DNA of 64,000 nucleotides from Mycolicibacterium litorale (lineage in GTDB: Bacteria > Actinomycetota > Actinomycetes > Mycobacteriales > Mycobacteriaceae): contig NZ_AP023287.1 in NCBI RefSeq assembly GCF_014218295.1, forward strand, positions 3,286,001-3,350,000, in the 5' to 3' direction. The stretch's first letter is position 1, and the number at the start of each line of letters is the position of its first letter. The notes below the pieces were generated by a model. The model did not search any database and was not told the DNA's origin. It worked only from the letters and a program-made list of their open reading frames with translations. Made by a program: the position numbers and the translations under genes. Of this stretch, positions 1-11,349 are shown one piece after another.

Positions 1-696
1 ACCGGTGGTGGACAGCGGCCTGCGGCGCACGATCTCCTTGGCGATGCGCCCGGCGAAGCGCTCCTCGCCGTACTCGCGCAGGATGCGGGTCAGCTCCTTC
101 TCCGAGAAGGTGTTGACCACGTCGGCAGCGGTCAGCGGGGCGTCGGAGTCCATCCGCATGTCCAGCGGGGCGTCGGTGCTGTACGAGAAGCCGCGCTCCC
201 GGCGGTCGAGTTGCATCGACGACACGCCGAGGTCGAACAGGAATCCGCAGACGTCGCCGGCCCACGGACCCGATCGGGCCAGGGCGTCGTCGATGCCGTC
301 GTAGCGGGTGCGTACCAGCAGCACCCGGTCACCGAACGGCGCGAGCCGCTCGCCGGCGATCCGCAGGGCCAGCGGATCGCGGTCCAGGCCGATCAGGCGC
401 AGTCCGGGCAGTGCGGTCAGGAATCGGTGGGCGTGTCCGCCCGCGCCCAGGGTGGCGTCGACGAGAACCGCCCCGCTGCCGTCCGGGTTGCGGCGGGTCA
501 GCGCGGGGGTGAGCAGCTCGACGCAACGATCCAGCAGGACCGGAATGTGCTCCATCGCCACCCCCGGGCTGTGTGCCCCTGCAGCGAGGTCCCTGTCCGA
601 GGGGGCGGACCTGGCGTCGGGGAAGTACGCCAGGGCCGGTTCGGACAGAGGCCACGCTGCACGGGCCGGTTCAGATGATGTCGCGCAGAGTTTCAT
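1..696 (-). CDS. rsmH: 16S rRNA (cytosine-1402-N4)-methyltransferase RsmH (MraW), 3' end cut by window
   Basis: SAM-dependent methyltransferase that N4-methylates C1402 of 16S rRNA in the small-subunit P site. Only the N-terminal part is present; the gene continues past base 1. The SAM-binding stretch [14 protein letters not shown] and the family motif [12 protein letters not shown] are visible. I place the start at the ATG at 696-694, overlapping the end of mraZ by 26 bp. The translation between there and the internal ATG at 555 (ending [20 protein letters not shown]) resembles the N-terminal extension I remember in the M. tuberculosis protein. A shorter start at 555 is possible. Co-directional with mraZ at the head of the division/cell-wall cluster. 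Confidence 0.9.
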   Translation of the reverse strand, partial: MKLCATSSEPARAAWPLSEPALAYFPDARSAPSDRDLAAGAHSPGVAMEHIPVLLDRCVELLTPALTRRNPDGSGAVLVDATLGAGGHAHRFLTALPGLRLIGLDRDPLALRIAGERLAPFGDRVLLVRTRYDGIDDALARSGPWAGDVCGFLFDLGVSSMQLDRRERGFSYSTDAPLDMRMDSDAPLTAADVVNTFSEKELTRILREYGEERFAGRIAKEIVRRRPLSTTG

Positions 697-1102
697 CAGT
701 CGCCGCGGAGAAGTTCTCTTCGTGGGCCTGCTGGTACTCCTGCCACGCCGCGGCGTCCCAGATCTCGAGGTAGTCGACCGAGCCGATCACCACGCATTCC
801 TTCGACAGGTTCGCGTAGCGGCGGTGGTCGGCCGACAGCGTGATCCGGCCCTGGGCGTCGGGATGCTGTTCGTCGGTCGCGGCCGCCAGATTTCGCAGGA
901 AGGCGCGCGCTTCCGGATTGCTCCGCGACGCCTGCGAGGCCCGACGGGCCAATTTCTCGAACTCCGCGCGCGGGTAGACGGCGAGGCTGTGGTCCTGGCT
1001 CTTGGTGACCATCAACCCTCCTGCCAGTGCGTCGCGGAACTTGGCGGGCAGTGTGAGCCGCCCTTTGTCATCGAGCTTCGGCGTGTAGGTGCCCAGAAAC
1101 AT
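671..1102 (-). CDS. mraZ: Transcriptional regulator MraZ
   Basis: 143-residue MraZ, a DNA-binding protein with two SpoVT/AbrB-like halves that represses its own dcw operon in other bacteria. Both halves are visible: the N-terminal repeat beginning [19 protein letters not shown] and a second around [16 protein letters not shown]. The start ATG at 1102 gives exactly the family N-terminus and is preceded by AGGAGGTGGCCAGG; the open frame runs 24 codons further upstream but that stretch is non-coding in character. The gene overlaps rsmH by 26 bp. The repeated GTGGGG motif at 1150-1174 upstream is the expected autoregulatory site. Confidence 0.96.
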   Translation of the reverse strand: MFLGTYTPKLDDKGRLTLPAKFRDALAGGLMVTKSQDHSLAVYPRAEFEKLARRASQASRSNPEARAFLRNLAAATDEQHPDAQGRITLSADHRRYANLSKECVVIGSVDYLEIWDAAAWQEYQQAHEENFSAATDETLRDII

Positions 1103-1149
1103 CCTGGCCACCTCCTGCGCCACTGGGAGCCCCGGTTGCTCCGCTGCAC

Positions 1150-1180
1150 GCCACTTTACCCCACAATCCCCCACTTTGCG
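1150..1180 (-). promoter_or_regulatory. mraZ promoter with MraZ-type operator repeats
   Basis: On the minus strand three copies of GTGG(G/C) occur with exactly 10-bp spacing (ends at 1174, 1164 and 1154), and a fourth AAAGTGGGG lies at 1210-1218. MraZ of other bacteria binds TGGGN5-type direct repeats with this period. A TANNNT hexamer TAAAGT (1158-1153, minus) sits inside the array, so bound MraZ would cover the -10. Predicted transcription start is near 1146, giving a leader of about 44 nt. Direct observation plus family knowledge; binding is inferred. Confidence 0.7.
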
Positions 1181-1294
1181 TCATTGCTTGGGCGCCGATT
1201 CCCCCGTCGCCCCACTTTATGGGCGTCCGTGCGCTCGCAAGGCCCTCCGAAGCGGCGTTCTCGCACCGTCGAGCGGCCTGAAAGCGCAGCTCAA

Positions 1295-1327
1295 CCACCC
1301 GGGAGGGGTGGTGGGGCGTTGTGGGGG
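1295..1327. repeat. Hairpin plus GTGGGG pair between mraZ and the DUF3040 gene
   Basis: CCACCC-GGGAG-GGGTGG forms a 6-bp stem at 1295-1311. On the plus strand GTGGGG recurs at 1311 and 1321 with a 10-bp period, the same unit as the mraZ operator but in the opposite orientation. No gene occupies 1103-1410; besides this it holds the mraZ promoter and the terminator of the DUF3040 gene. Confidence 0.45.
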
Positions 1328-1349
1328 AAGTCCCCCGCATGTGGGCATG

Positions 1350-1384
1350 AAAAAAGGGGCAGCCCCGGGCTGGGGCTACCCCTT
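1350..1384 (-). terminator. Intrinsic terminator of the DUF3040 gene
   Basis: Read on the minus strand: GGGGTAGCCCC, loop AGCCC, GGGGCTGCCCC, then six T residues. The 11-bp stem has one G-U pair. It begins 27 bp after the stop of the DUF3040 gene and should isolate mraZ from upstream transcription. A hairpin with a clean U tract is uncommon in mycobacteria. Confidence 0.85.
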
Positions 1385-1410
1385 GCGCGTGTCAGCGCCT
1401 GTTTCGTCGC

Positions 1411-1815
1411 CTATTCGTCGAAGCGCCGGCGGAACCGGTCCTCCATACGGCTGGTGAACGAGCCACCCGAACCCTTGGAGCGCTTCTGCCGCGACCCGCC
1501 CACCGGCGGTGCCGAGCGGTCGCGGCCGCCGGCCACCCGCGGGCCGGTGATCGCGTAGACGACGCCACCGAACATCACGATGAAACCGATCACCGAGAGG
1601 ATCGGGAAGCTTCCGATCATCGTCGCCTTGAACGCGACACCGGAGACCAGCATCGCCAGGCCGAGCACGAACAGGGCCGCACCCTGGAGCCGGCGGCGGG
1701 CCGACGGCGCTCGCAGAGTCCCACCGCGCACACTCGACGCGAATTTGGGATCCTCGGCATAGAGCGCGCTCTCGATCTGATCGAGCATGCGCTGCTCATG
1801 ATCGGAGAGTGGCAT
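1411..1815 (-). CDS. DUF3040 membrane protein (Rv2169c-like)
   Basis: 134 residues starting MPLSDHEQRMLDQIE, the conserved opening of DUF3040 proteins. A cytoplasmic N-terminal segment is followed by two transmembrane helices (about residues 48-66 and 71-90, around ALFVLGLAMLVSGVAF and FPILSVIGFIVMFGGVVY). The tail is basic and Ser/Gly-rich and ends in RMEDRFRRRFDE. The ATG at 1815 is preceded by GAGGAGGGACGA, so I prefer it to the ATG 19 codons upstream. Function is not established. It stands alone, with its own terminator downstream. Confidence 0.85.
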   Translation of the reverse strand: MPLSDHEQRMLDQIESALYAEDPKFASSVRGGTLRAPSARRRLQGAALFVLGLAMLVSGVAFKATMIGSFPILSVIGFIVMFGGVVYAITGPRVAGGRDRSAPPVGGSRQKRSKGSGGSFTSRMEDRFRRRFDE

Positions 1816-2038
1816 TCGTCCCTCCTCGCCGCCTGCGGCCGTTCGTTCAAACTCGTATGTGCCCGCATTCACGGACCTCTAACAGTGATGATACGAGCTC
1901 GATCTGAGCCGTACCACCTACTTCGCCCCACGATTGTATGACCTCCGCCGCCCTCGGAAGGACACTGGCCGTTCGCGGAGATAATGGGATCGACCACACC
2001 CCGACCACACCCGCGCGACAGACCGAAGGGCAACGACA

Positions 2039-2632
2039 TTGGCGCCTCATCTCATCGATCTGTCGCCGACCGACATGGAGCGCCGACTCGGCGAAGCGCT
2101 CGGCATCTACGTCGACGCGATGCGCTATCCCCGCGGCACGGAGGAACAGCGCGCATCGATGTGGATCGAGCACACCCGCCGGCACGGCTGGAAGGCGGTC
2201 GCGGCGGTCGACACACCGGCCGAGCGGCCCGACACGCCGCACGACGACGGTGGTGCGCCGCTTCTCGGGGTGGCCTACGGCTACTGCGGCGCCCCGGATC
2301 AGTGGTGGCAGCAGCAGGTGGTGGCCGGCCTCAAACGGATCGGCGCCGACCAAGCCGACATCGACGCGTTGATGAACAGCTACTTCGAGCTGACCGAACT
2401 GCACATCGCACCGCACGCCCAGGGCCGCGGCCTGGGCGAGGCGCTGGCCCGCCGGCTGCTGAGCGGCCGCGACGAGAAGCACGTCCTGCTCTCGACACCC
2501 GAGATCAACGGGGAGGCCAACCGGGCCTGGCGGCTCTACCGGCGGCTCGGGTTCACCGACGTGATCCGCGGCTACCACTTCGCCGGGGACCCCAGGGCGT
2601 TCGCGATCCTGGGCCGCGCACTGCCGCTGTAG
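2039..2632 (+). CDS. GNAT-family N-acetyltransferase (Rv2170-like)
   Basis: 197 residues. The acetyl-CoA-binding signature of the GNAT fold is clear in LHIAPHAQGRGLGEALARRL (about residues 121-140), followed by the expected C-terminal strands with ANRAWRLYRRLGF. The start is TTG at 2039, with GAAGGG nine bases upstream; no ATG or GTG in frame fits better. In M. tuberculosis the counterpart has been reported to acetylate isocitrate lyase; whether that holds here is inference. A GATAAT hexamer at 1979-1984 may be the -10, giving a leader of about 50 nt. Confidence 0.87.
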   Translation: MAPHLIDLSPTDMERRLGEALGIYVDAMRYPRGTEEQRASMWIEHTRRHGWKAVAAVDTPAERPDTPHDDGGAPLLGVAYGYCGAPDQWWQQQVVAGLKRIGADQADIDALMNSYFELTELHIAPHAQGRGLGEALARRLLSGRDEKHVLLSTPEINGEANRAWRLYRRLGFTDVIRGYHFAGDPRAFAILGRALPL

Positions 2633-2648
2633 ACCCGCATCTGGCACG

Positions 2649-4438
<1,790 letters not shown>

Positions 4439-4439
4439 C

Positions 4440-5951
4440 ATGGTCACGCCCACCCCGACCGAGGCCCCGAGATCCGGTTTGGCCCAGCACATCTCGCGCC
4501 TCGTCGCGTTCGCATCGTCCGCGTCGGCCAAACCGGCGCTGCTCGGGTGCCTCGGCGCGGCACTGATCACGGCGGGTGGGCTCGGCGCGGGCAGCACCCG
4601 GCTGCACGACCCGCTGCTGGAATCGCTGCACCTGTCGTGGCTGCGGTTCGGGCACGGGCTCGTGTTGTCGTCGGTGCTGCTGTGGGGCGGTGTCGCCACC
4701 ATGCTGCTGGCCTGGCTGTGGTTGGGCCGCCGGGTGGTGGACCGCACCGCCGACGAATACACCATGGTCGCCACCACCGGGTTCTGGCTGGCGCCGCTGC
4801 TGCTGAGCGTCCCGGTGTTCAGCCGCGACACCTACTCCTACCTCGCGCAGGGTGCGCTGCTGCGGGACGGCTTCGATCCCTACGTCGTCGGCCCGATCGC
4901 CAATCCGAATCCGCTGCTCGACGACGTCAGCCCGATCTGGACCACGACGACGGCACCCTACGGGCCGGCGTTCATCATGGTCGCGAAGTTCGTCACCATG
5001 GTGGTCGGCGAGGACGTCGTGGCGGGCACGATGCTGCTGCGGCTTTGCATGCTGCCGGGTCTGCTCCTGCTGATCTGGGCGGCGCCGCGGGTGGCCCGCC
5101 ACGTCGGCGCCAGCGGTGCGGCGGCGCTGTGGATCTGCGTGCTCAACCCGCTGGTGATCATCCACCTGATGGGCGGGGTGCACAACGAGATGCTGATGGT
5201 CGGCCTGATGATGGCCGGGTTGGCGCTGCTGCTCGACAAGCATCCCGTGGCGGGCGTCGCCGTGATCGTCGTCGCCGTCGCGGTGAAGGCGACCGCCGGG
5301 CTGGCGCTGCCGTTCGCGGTGTGGATCTGGATGCGCCGGCTGCGCGACCGCCGCGGTTACCGTCCCGTTCCGGCCTTCGCGGCGGCCACCGGGGCCGCGG
5401 TCCTGATCTTCGTCGCGGTGTTCGCGGTGCTGTCGTGGGTCGCCGGCGTGGGCCTGGGCTGGCTCACCGCACTGGCGGCCGGCAACGTCAAGATCATCAA
5501 CTGGCTGACGTTGCCGACGGCCGCGGCGAATCTGACCAACGCGGTCGGCGGGCTGTTCCTGCCGGTGAACTTCTACGCCGTCATCGACGTCACCCGCATC
5601 GTGGGCATCGCGATCATCGCGGTCTCGCTGCCCCTGCTGTGGTGGCGGTTCCGCCACGACGACCGGGAGGCGCTGATCGGCATCGCCTCGGTGATGCTGG
5701 TGCTGGTTCTGTTCGTGCCCGCCGCGCTGCCGTGGTACTACACGTGGCCGCTGGCGGTGGTGTCGGCGCTGGCGCAGTCACGGCGGTCGATCGCGCTGAT
5801 CGCCGGCTTCTCCACCTGGATCATGGTGATCTTCAAACCCGACGGGGCGCACGGCATGTACTCGTGGGTGCACGTGCTGATCGCCGCGGGATGCGCTGTG
5901 CTGGCGTGGTATTCGTTGGCGAAGACGAGGGAGCCGGCCGCGGGTCGGTAG
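4440..5951 (+). CDS. mptA: Alpha-1,6-mannopyranosyltransferase MptA
   Basis: 503-residue polytopic GT-C glycosyltransferase with about 12-13 hydrophobic helices. MptA extends the alpha-1,6-mannan core of lipomannan and lipoarabinomannan on the periplasmic face, using polyprenyl-phosphate mannose. The GT-C feature is the acidic pair in the first large loop, visible in PVFSRDTYSYLAQGALL. ATG at 4440 is one base after the idsA2 stop. The pairing with a prenyl diphosphate synthase is sensible because the donor is a polyprenyl sugar. Confidence 0.92.
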   Translation: MVTPTPTEAPRSGLAQHISRLVAFASSASAKPALLGCLGAALITAGGLGAGSTRLHDPLLESLHLSWLRFGHGLVLSSVLLWGGVATMLLAWLWLGRRVVDRTADEYTMVATTGFWLAPLLLSVPVFSRDTYSYLAQGALLRDGFDPYVVGPIANPNPLLDDVSPIWTTTTAPYGPAFIMVAKFVTMVVGEDVVAGTMLLRLCMLPGLLLLIWAAPRVARHVGASGAAALWICVLNPLVIIHLMGGVHNEMLMVGLMMAGLALLLDKHPVAGVAVIVVAVAVKATAGLALPFAVWIWMRRLRDRRGYRPVPAFAAATGAAVLIFVAVFAVLSWVAGVGLGWLTALAAGNVKIINWLTLPTAAANLTNAVGGLFLPVNFYAVIDVTRIVGIAIIAVSLPLLWWRFRHDDREALIGIASVMLVLVLFVPAALPWYYTWPLAVVSALAQSRRSIALIAGFSTWIMVIFKPDGAHGMYSWVHVLIAAGCAVLAWYSLAKTREPAAGR

Positions 5952-5970
5952 GGCCGATGGGGCCGGTGGA

Positions 5971-6375
5971 TCAGTACGCCATCGCCTGGGCGCGGCGGAC
6001 CACCTCACGCGCCTGATGCGAGTGCAGTGCGTCGACGGGCCTGGCGTTGGACTGCCGCTCGGTGGACCCGTCCCGGCTGATCGTCAGGGACGGATCCGGG
6101 GTGAACAGCCAGCGCACGATCTCGGTGTCGCGGTAGCCGCCGTCGCGCAGCACCACCAGCAGCCCGGGCAGCGGTTTGACCACGTGACCGCCGTCGTCGA
6201 AGAAGATCTTGGGCACCACCAGCTTCCCGCCGCGCCGCACCGCCATCAACTGGCTCTGACGCAGCAGGTGGTGCACCCGCGTGACGGCCATACCGAGCAT
6301 GTCGGCGACCGTCGGCAGGTCGTAGACGGGCTCATCGGGGTCGAGGACGTCGTCGGCGGCCGGAATACTGCTCAC
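5971..6375 (-). CDS. Small DNA-binding protein, PknL substrate homologue (Rv2175c-like)
   Basis: 134 residues. A winged helix-turn-helix-like segment is visible in YDLPTVADMLGMAVTRVHHL, followed by a wing-like RRGGKLVVPKIFF and a C-terminal half with RDGGYRDTEIVRWLF. Start GTG at 6375 is supported by a leaderless promoter: TAGACT at 6388-6383 then 7 bases. It is divergent from pknL; in M. tuberculosis the counterpart is phosphorylated by PknL and loses DNA binding. Kinase and substrate appear to share a 45-bp promoter region here. Confidence 0.87.
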   Translation of the reverse strand: MSSIPAADDVLDPDEPVYDLPTVADMLGMAVTRVHHLLRQSQLMAVRRGGKLVVPKIFFDDGGHVVKPLPGLLVVLRDGGYRDTEIVRWLFTPDPSLTISRDGSTERQSNARPVDALHSHQAREVVRRAQAMAY

Positions 6376-6382
6376 CGCACTG

Positions 6383-6413
6383 AGTCTAGAGCCACGGCCG
6401 CGGCTCGTAACAT
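6383..6413. promoter_or_regulatory. Divergent leaderless promoters of the Rv2175c-like gene and pknL
   Basis: Minus strand: TAGACT (6388-6383), seven bases before GTG 6375. Plus strand: TAACAT (6408-6413), seven bases before GTG 6421. Both match TANNNT at the distance expected for leaderless mRNAs. The two -10 elements are 19 bp apart, so their -35 regions and polymerase footprints overlap. Confidence 0.7.
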
Positions 6414-6420
6414 GTGTTCG

Positions 6421-7626
6421 GTGGAGGCCTACCCGCAGTCGGACCCGCTCGTCGGCGCCGTACTCGACGGGCGGTACCGCGTCGACGCGCCGATCGCCAC
6501 CGGCGGGATGTCGACGGTGTACCGGGGCCTCGACGTCCGCCTCGACCGGCCGGTCGCGCTGAAGGTGATGGATCCGCGGTATTCGGGCGACGAACAGTTC
6601 CTCACGCGGTTCCAGCGCGAGGCGCGGGCGGTGGCACGGCTGAAGGATCCCGGCCTGGTCGCCGTCTACGACCAGGGCATCGACGGCCAATTTCCTTTCC
6701 TCGTCATGGAACTCGTCGAGGGCGGCACGCTGCGGGAGCTGTTGCGGGAACGCGGGCCGATGCCACCGCACGCGGCCGCGGCGGTCCTGGCGCCCGTGCT
6801 GTCGGGACTCGCCGTCGCACACCGTGCCGGGCTGGTGCACCGCGACGTCAAACCGGAGAACGTGCTGATCTCCGATGACGGCGAGGTCAAGATCGCCGAC
6901 TTCGGTCTGGTGCGCGCCGTCGCCGAGGCCAAGATCACCTCGACGAGCGTGATTCTCGGCACCGCGGCCTACCTGTCCCCCGAACAGGTCGGCACCGGCG
7001 ACGCCGGCCCGCGCAGCGATGTGTACTCCGTCGGCGTCATGGCGTTCGAGCTGCTCACCGGCGTCACCCCGTTCACCGGCGACACCGCACTCGCCGTGGC
7101 CTACCAGCGCATGGACAACGACATCCCGCCGCCGGGGTCGGTGATCTCCGGTGTGCCACCGCAATTCGACGACCTCGTCCTGCGCGCCACCGCCCGCGAC
7201 CCGGCCGACCGCTACGCCGACGCCCAGGAGATGGGCGACGATCTCGAGGAGATCGCCGAGGAGCTGCGGCTGCCGCCGTTCCGGGTGCCCGCACCGCGCA
7301 ACTCCGCCCAGCACGCCTCGGCGGCGCTCTACCACAGCCGAATGCACGCCGAGCGGGACACCACCGCCACCGGCGCCCGCCCACCGGAGCAGCCGCGCCG
7401 CCAGCACACCCGGGTGTTCAGCCGCGACCCCGAGTCGAACTCCGACTCCGGCGAGATCGCCTATCCCGCAAGCACTTTCGCGGGTATCGACATCGACGAG
7501 TTCTACTGGGCCCGCCAGCGCGCCCGGCGTGCACTGCTGCTCTGGGTGATCGCCGTCGTCACGCTGGCCGGTCTGCTGGCCGCCGCCGCCTGGACCCTCG
7601 GCACCAACCTGCCGAATCTGCTCTGA
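6421..7626 (+). CDS. pknL: Serine/threonine-protein kinase PknL
   Basis: 401-residue transmembrane Hanks-type kinase. Glycine loop ATGGMSTVYRG, catalytic Lys in VALKVMD, HRDVKPEN catalytic loop, DFG and the APE-equivalent LSPEQ are all present. The kinase domain ends near residue 280; a linker follows, and a single transmembrane helix near the C-terminus (about 366-390), with only a few residues outside, so there is no large sensor domain. I choose GTG 6421 over ATG 6412 because the TAACAT -10 is exactly 7 bases before it and MEAYPQSDPL resembles the M. tuberculosis N-terminus (VEAGTRDPL). It is divergent from its likely substrate gene. Confidence 0.94.
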   Translation: MEAYPQSDPLVGAVLDGRYRVDAPIATGGMSTVYRGLDVRLDRPVALKVMDPRYSGDEQFLTRFQREARAVARLKDPGLVAVYDQGIDGQFPFLVMELVEGGTLRELLRERGPMPPHAAAAVLAPVLSGLAVAHRAGLVHRDVKPENVLISDDGEVKIADFGLVRAVAEAKITSTSVILGTAAYLSPEQVGTGDAGPRSDVYSVGVMAFELLTGVTPFTGDTALAVAYQRMDNDIPPPGSVISGVPPQFDDLVLRATARDPADRYADAQEMGDDLEEIAEELRLPPFRVPAPRNSAQHASAALYHSRMHAERDTTATGARPPEQPRRQHTRVFSRDPESNSDSGEIAYPASTFAGIDIDEFYWARQRARRALLLWVIAVVTLAGLLAAAAWTLGTNLPNLL

Positions 7627-7634
7627 GGTGGGTT

Positions 7635-7680
7635 GTCGGACTCAACGCGGCTCGTCCCTCGCCGCTTGACCGTCGTCCGA

Positions 7681-7681
<1 letters not shown>
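7635..7681. terminator. Three-tier hairpin between convergent pknL and aroG
   Basis: Nested inverted repeats: GTCGGAC/GTCCGAC outside, TCAA/TTGA, then GCGGC/GCCGC inside with a 9-base loop. It fills the 54-bp gap between the converging pknL and aroG stops and overlaps the aroG stop by one base. Symmetric, so it could act in both directions; there is no U tract, so termination is inferred. Confidence 0.55.
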
Positions 7682-9147
<1,466 letters not shown>

Positions 9148-9218
9148 CTATTGCTCGGGTGCCGCGACACGTCGAGCGTGGATTTCGTCACAGCCGTCCA
9201 TCAGACAAGGAGCAGCCG

Positions 9219-9911
9219 ATGTCCACCGTCGACAAGCACAGGGCCGGGCCGCCGCTGATCGCGGCCGCCGCGGCGGTATGGGCGGCCGGTCTGTGCACCG
9301 CCGTCGTTCCCGCGCACGCGATGCCGCCCGTCCCGCTCGCCCCGGGCGACTGCCAGCAGTGGGGTTTTCCCGGGGGCATCGTCACCGTCGGGCAGGGCAC
9401 CGGCGAACAGCTCACCTTCACCGGGTCGAACGCGGCCGCGGTGAACTCCCCCGCCACCTGGCGCAAGACCAACGGACTCAACGATCAGGGGACGGTCCAG
9501 GGCGAGGTCCGCCCCGACGGCACCGTGCGGATCGTGTTCTCCGATGCCGGCAGCACGGTGCCGTTCGACGGGCGGGTGAACCCCGACGGATCGGTCACCG
9601 GCACCCGCCCCGGCGGAGACACTCCGGTGCCGTGGGACGCCCGGATCACCTGCGTCACGCAGGCGCCCAAAGCGGGGCCCACCATCTCCTTCGACCCGGT
9701 GATCGGCGGTCTGGTCGCCCACATCACGGACCGCAGCGGGGTGACCTCGCAGTGCGAGTACCGCTCCGACTTCTACACCCGCACGTTCCGCCTGGAGGCC
9801 AACTCCACGTTCGACCTGCGGATCGTGCCGGCCATCCCCGAGTTCCGCGACCGGCCCGTCGACATCACCTGCGACAACGGGACCGAGACGCACACCAGCA
9901 CGTTCTTCTAG
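9219..9911 (+). CDS. Secreted protein of unknown function
   Basis: 230 residues from the ATG at 9219, which follows AAGGAGCAGCCG; the frame also opens 20 codons earlier but without signals. An N-terminal signal peptide with hydrophobic core IAAAAAVWAAGLCTAVV and cleavage near AHA|MPP gives a mature protein of about 195 residues. It is rich in Gly, Thr and short beta-like stretches and contains four Cys that could form two disulfides. I recognise no catalytic motif. It may be an exported mycobacterial protein of the kind found in several paralogues, but I cannot name a family. Its 3' end overlaps RNase AS by 4 bp, tail to tail. Confidence 0.75.
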   Translation: MSTVDKHRAGPPLIAAAAAVWAAGLCTAVVPAHAMPPVPLAPGDCQQWGFPGGIVTVGQGTGEQLTFTGSNAAAVNSPATWRKTNGLNDQGTVQGEVRPDGTVRIVFSDAGSTVPFDGRVNPDGSVTGTRPGGDTPVPWDARITCVTQAPKAGPTISFDPVIGGLVAHITDRSGVTSQCEYRSDFYTRTFRLEANSTFDLRIVPAIPEFRDRPVDITCDNGTETHTSTFF

Positions 9912-10390
9912 GCCGAACCGGTCATCGTCCGGAAGCGCAGCAGGTTGTGCCGGGCGTCGACCAGCGCGTCGTGGGCGTCACGCGGCCGCGGCGGCATCCG
10001 GGGCGATCCCCGGTCCTCCCAAAACTGGCGCAGCTCGCGGGTGAAACGCGGAATCGCCGGCGGCAGCGCGGTCATCGGGCCCCACAGCTGGCAGAGCACC
10101 ACGTGGTCGTAGGCGCCGACCCACGCCCACAGCTCGATCGGCTCGTCGCCGTCGATGCCGAAGAAGTCCTCGAGATCGGAGCGGATCTCGCGGCGCGACC
10201 GCCACGACTTCGAGGCCGGCGACGGCAGTTTGGGCAGCACGTGTTTGCGCACCCACGTGCCGGCCCGCTCCGGGTCGAACTCGGTGGACACCGCGTAGTA
10301 CTCGCGGCCGTCCTCGGCGGCCACACCGATCGAGATGAGCTCGATGGTGTGGCCGTTGTCGATGAACTCGGTGTCGTAGAAATACCGCAC
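9908..10390 (-). CDS. 3'-5' exoribonuclease RNase AS (Rv2179c-like)
   Basis: 160-residue DEDDh exonuclease. The first acidic pair is in YDTEFIDNG (Asp6, Glu8), further acidic residues occur in the middle (AYDHVVLCQLWG), and the catalytic His/Asp in RDAHDALVDARHNLLRF. The M. tuberculosis enzyme is specific for polyadenylate. Start GTG at 10390 overlaps the upstream stop by one base (TAGTG), indicating translational coupling with the membrane protein gene. Confidence 0.9.
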   Translation of the reverse strand: MRYFYDTEFIDNGHTIELISIGVAAEDGREYYAVSTEFDPERAGTWVRKHVLPKLPSPASKSWRSRREIRSDLEDFFGIDGDEPIELWAWVGAYDHVVLCQLWGPMTALPPAIPRFTRELRQFWEDRGSPRMPPRPRDAHDALVDARHNLLRFRTMTGSA

Positions 10391-11265
10391 TACACGCCGG
10401 CCTTCTCGACCGCCGGCGCCTTCTGCGGCGCGGGGGCGGCGTGGATCTCTCGGTCCAACTGCTCATCGACCTTCGCATCGTCGGGGAACCTGGGCATCCC
10501 GGCGACGGCGTCCTGCACCCACAGTTTCGCCTGCACCACCGGTCTGCGCAGCCAGCGCTCCCGTTCGAGCGCCCTGTGCATCTTGCGCGGCCGGTTCGTA
10601 TAACGCCAACGCGCCCACGGCGCATGCGGACGCGACAGCCGCACCGCGCCGACGACCAGCAGCGGCGTGATGAACATACCCACCAGGCCGGTCCACACCT
10701 TGCCCTTCAGCAGCACCACCACGGCGAGCGCCAGGGTCGCCGCGGCCAGCGCGACGACGGTCGCCCGCGCCACCACGCTGTGGTCGTCGCGCCAGATCCC
10801 GATGTCGAAGAACGACAGCGGGTTGAAGCCGAGGATCAGCAGGCCGGCGACCGCGACGGCGGCGAACACCGCATCCACCGAGGTGCGGCCGTCCTCCGAC
10901 CAGTACACGTCCGACAGATGCAGGATAAGGGCGAACTCGTCGAGCACCAGCGCGGCACCTATGCCGAAAAGGATTGCCGCCGCCGTGAACTCGGGTACTC
11001 CCCCGTTGACGGCCAACGTGACCATGGTGAGTCCGGACACCATCACCAGGATCACCCCGATCACCACGTGATGGATGTGCGTCCCGCCCGTCCCGGCGAT
11101 GTTGCGGGGTTGCCACCACCGGCGGGGCGCGTCGCTGTCGGCGTGCCGCCTGATGTAGCGCACGATCGTGCGTGTCACGAAGAAGGTGAGGATGAAGGCG
11201 ACCAGGCAGCACAGCAGCGGGAGGCGATCTCGGGTGAGGAAGTCCAGCTGCAGGGTCAGGTGCAC
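10390..11265 (-). CDS. Polytopic membrane protein (Rv2180c-like)
   Basis: 291 residues from GTG 11265 (MHLTLQLDFLTRDRLPL). About six to seven transmembrane helices between residues 14 and 215; a conserved His pair occurs in GTGGTHIHHVVIGVILVM and acidic residues in LDEFALILHLSDVYW. The last 60 residues are cytoplasmic, basic and then Pro/Ala-rich. The His and Asp/Glu positions inside or beside helices suggest a metal or substrate site, but I know no assigned function. Coupled to RNase AS by a TAGTG overlap. Confidence 0.82.
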   Translation of the reverse strand: MHLTLQLDFLTRDRLPLLCCLVAFILTFFVTRTIVRYIRRHADSDAPRRWWQPRNIAGTGGTHIHHVVIGVILVMVSGLTMVTLAVNGGVPEFTAAAILFGIGAALVLDEFALILHLSDVYWSEDGRTSVDAVFAAVAVAGLLILGFNPLSFFDIGIWRDDHSVVARATVVALAAATLALAVVVLLKGKVWTGLVGMFITPLLVVGAVRLSRPHAPWARWRYTNRPRKMHRALERERWLRRPVVQAKLWVQDAVAGMPRFPDDAKVDEQLDREIHAAPAPQKAPAVEKAGV

Positions 11266-11334
11266 GCCCGAAAACTTACGCCGACCTGCGCGTGGCGCGA
11301 CCGGGATACCGGCCGACTCGCCGCAGGCCCCCGA

Positions 11335-11340
11335 TAGTCT
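11335..11340 (+). promoter_or_regulatory. mptC -10 element
   Basis: TAGTCT, nine bases before ATG 11350, giving a near-leaderless transcript. It lies in the 84-bp gap between the divergent Rv2180c-like gene and mptC. Confidence 0.55.
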
Positions 11341-11349
11341 GGTCGCGAC

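Noticed and set aside
1103..1174. 24-codon upstream extension of mraZ
   Set aside because: MraZ proteins start at MFLG-type sequences, and the extension lies over the promoter and operator repeats.
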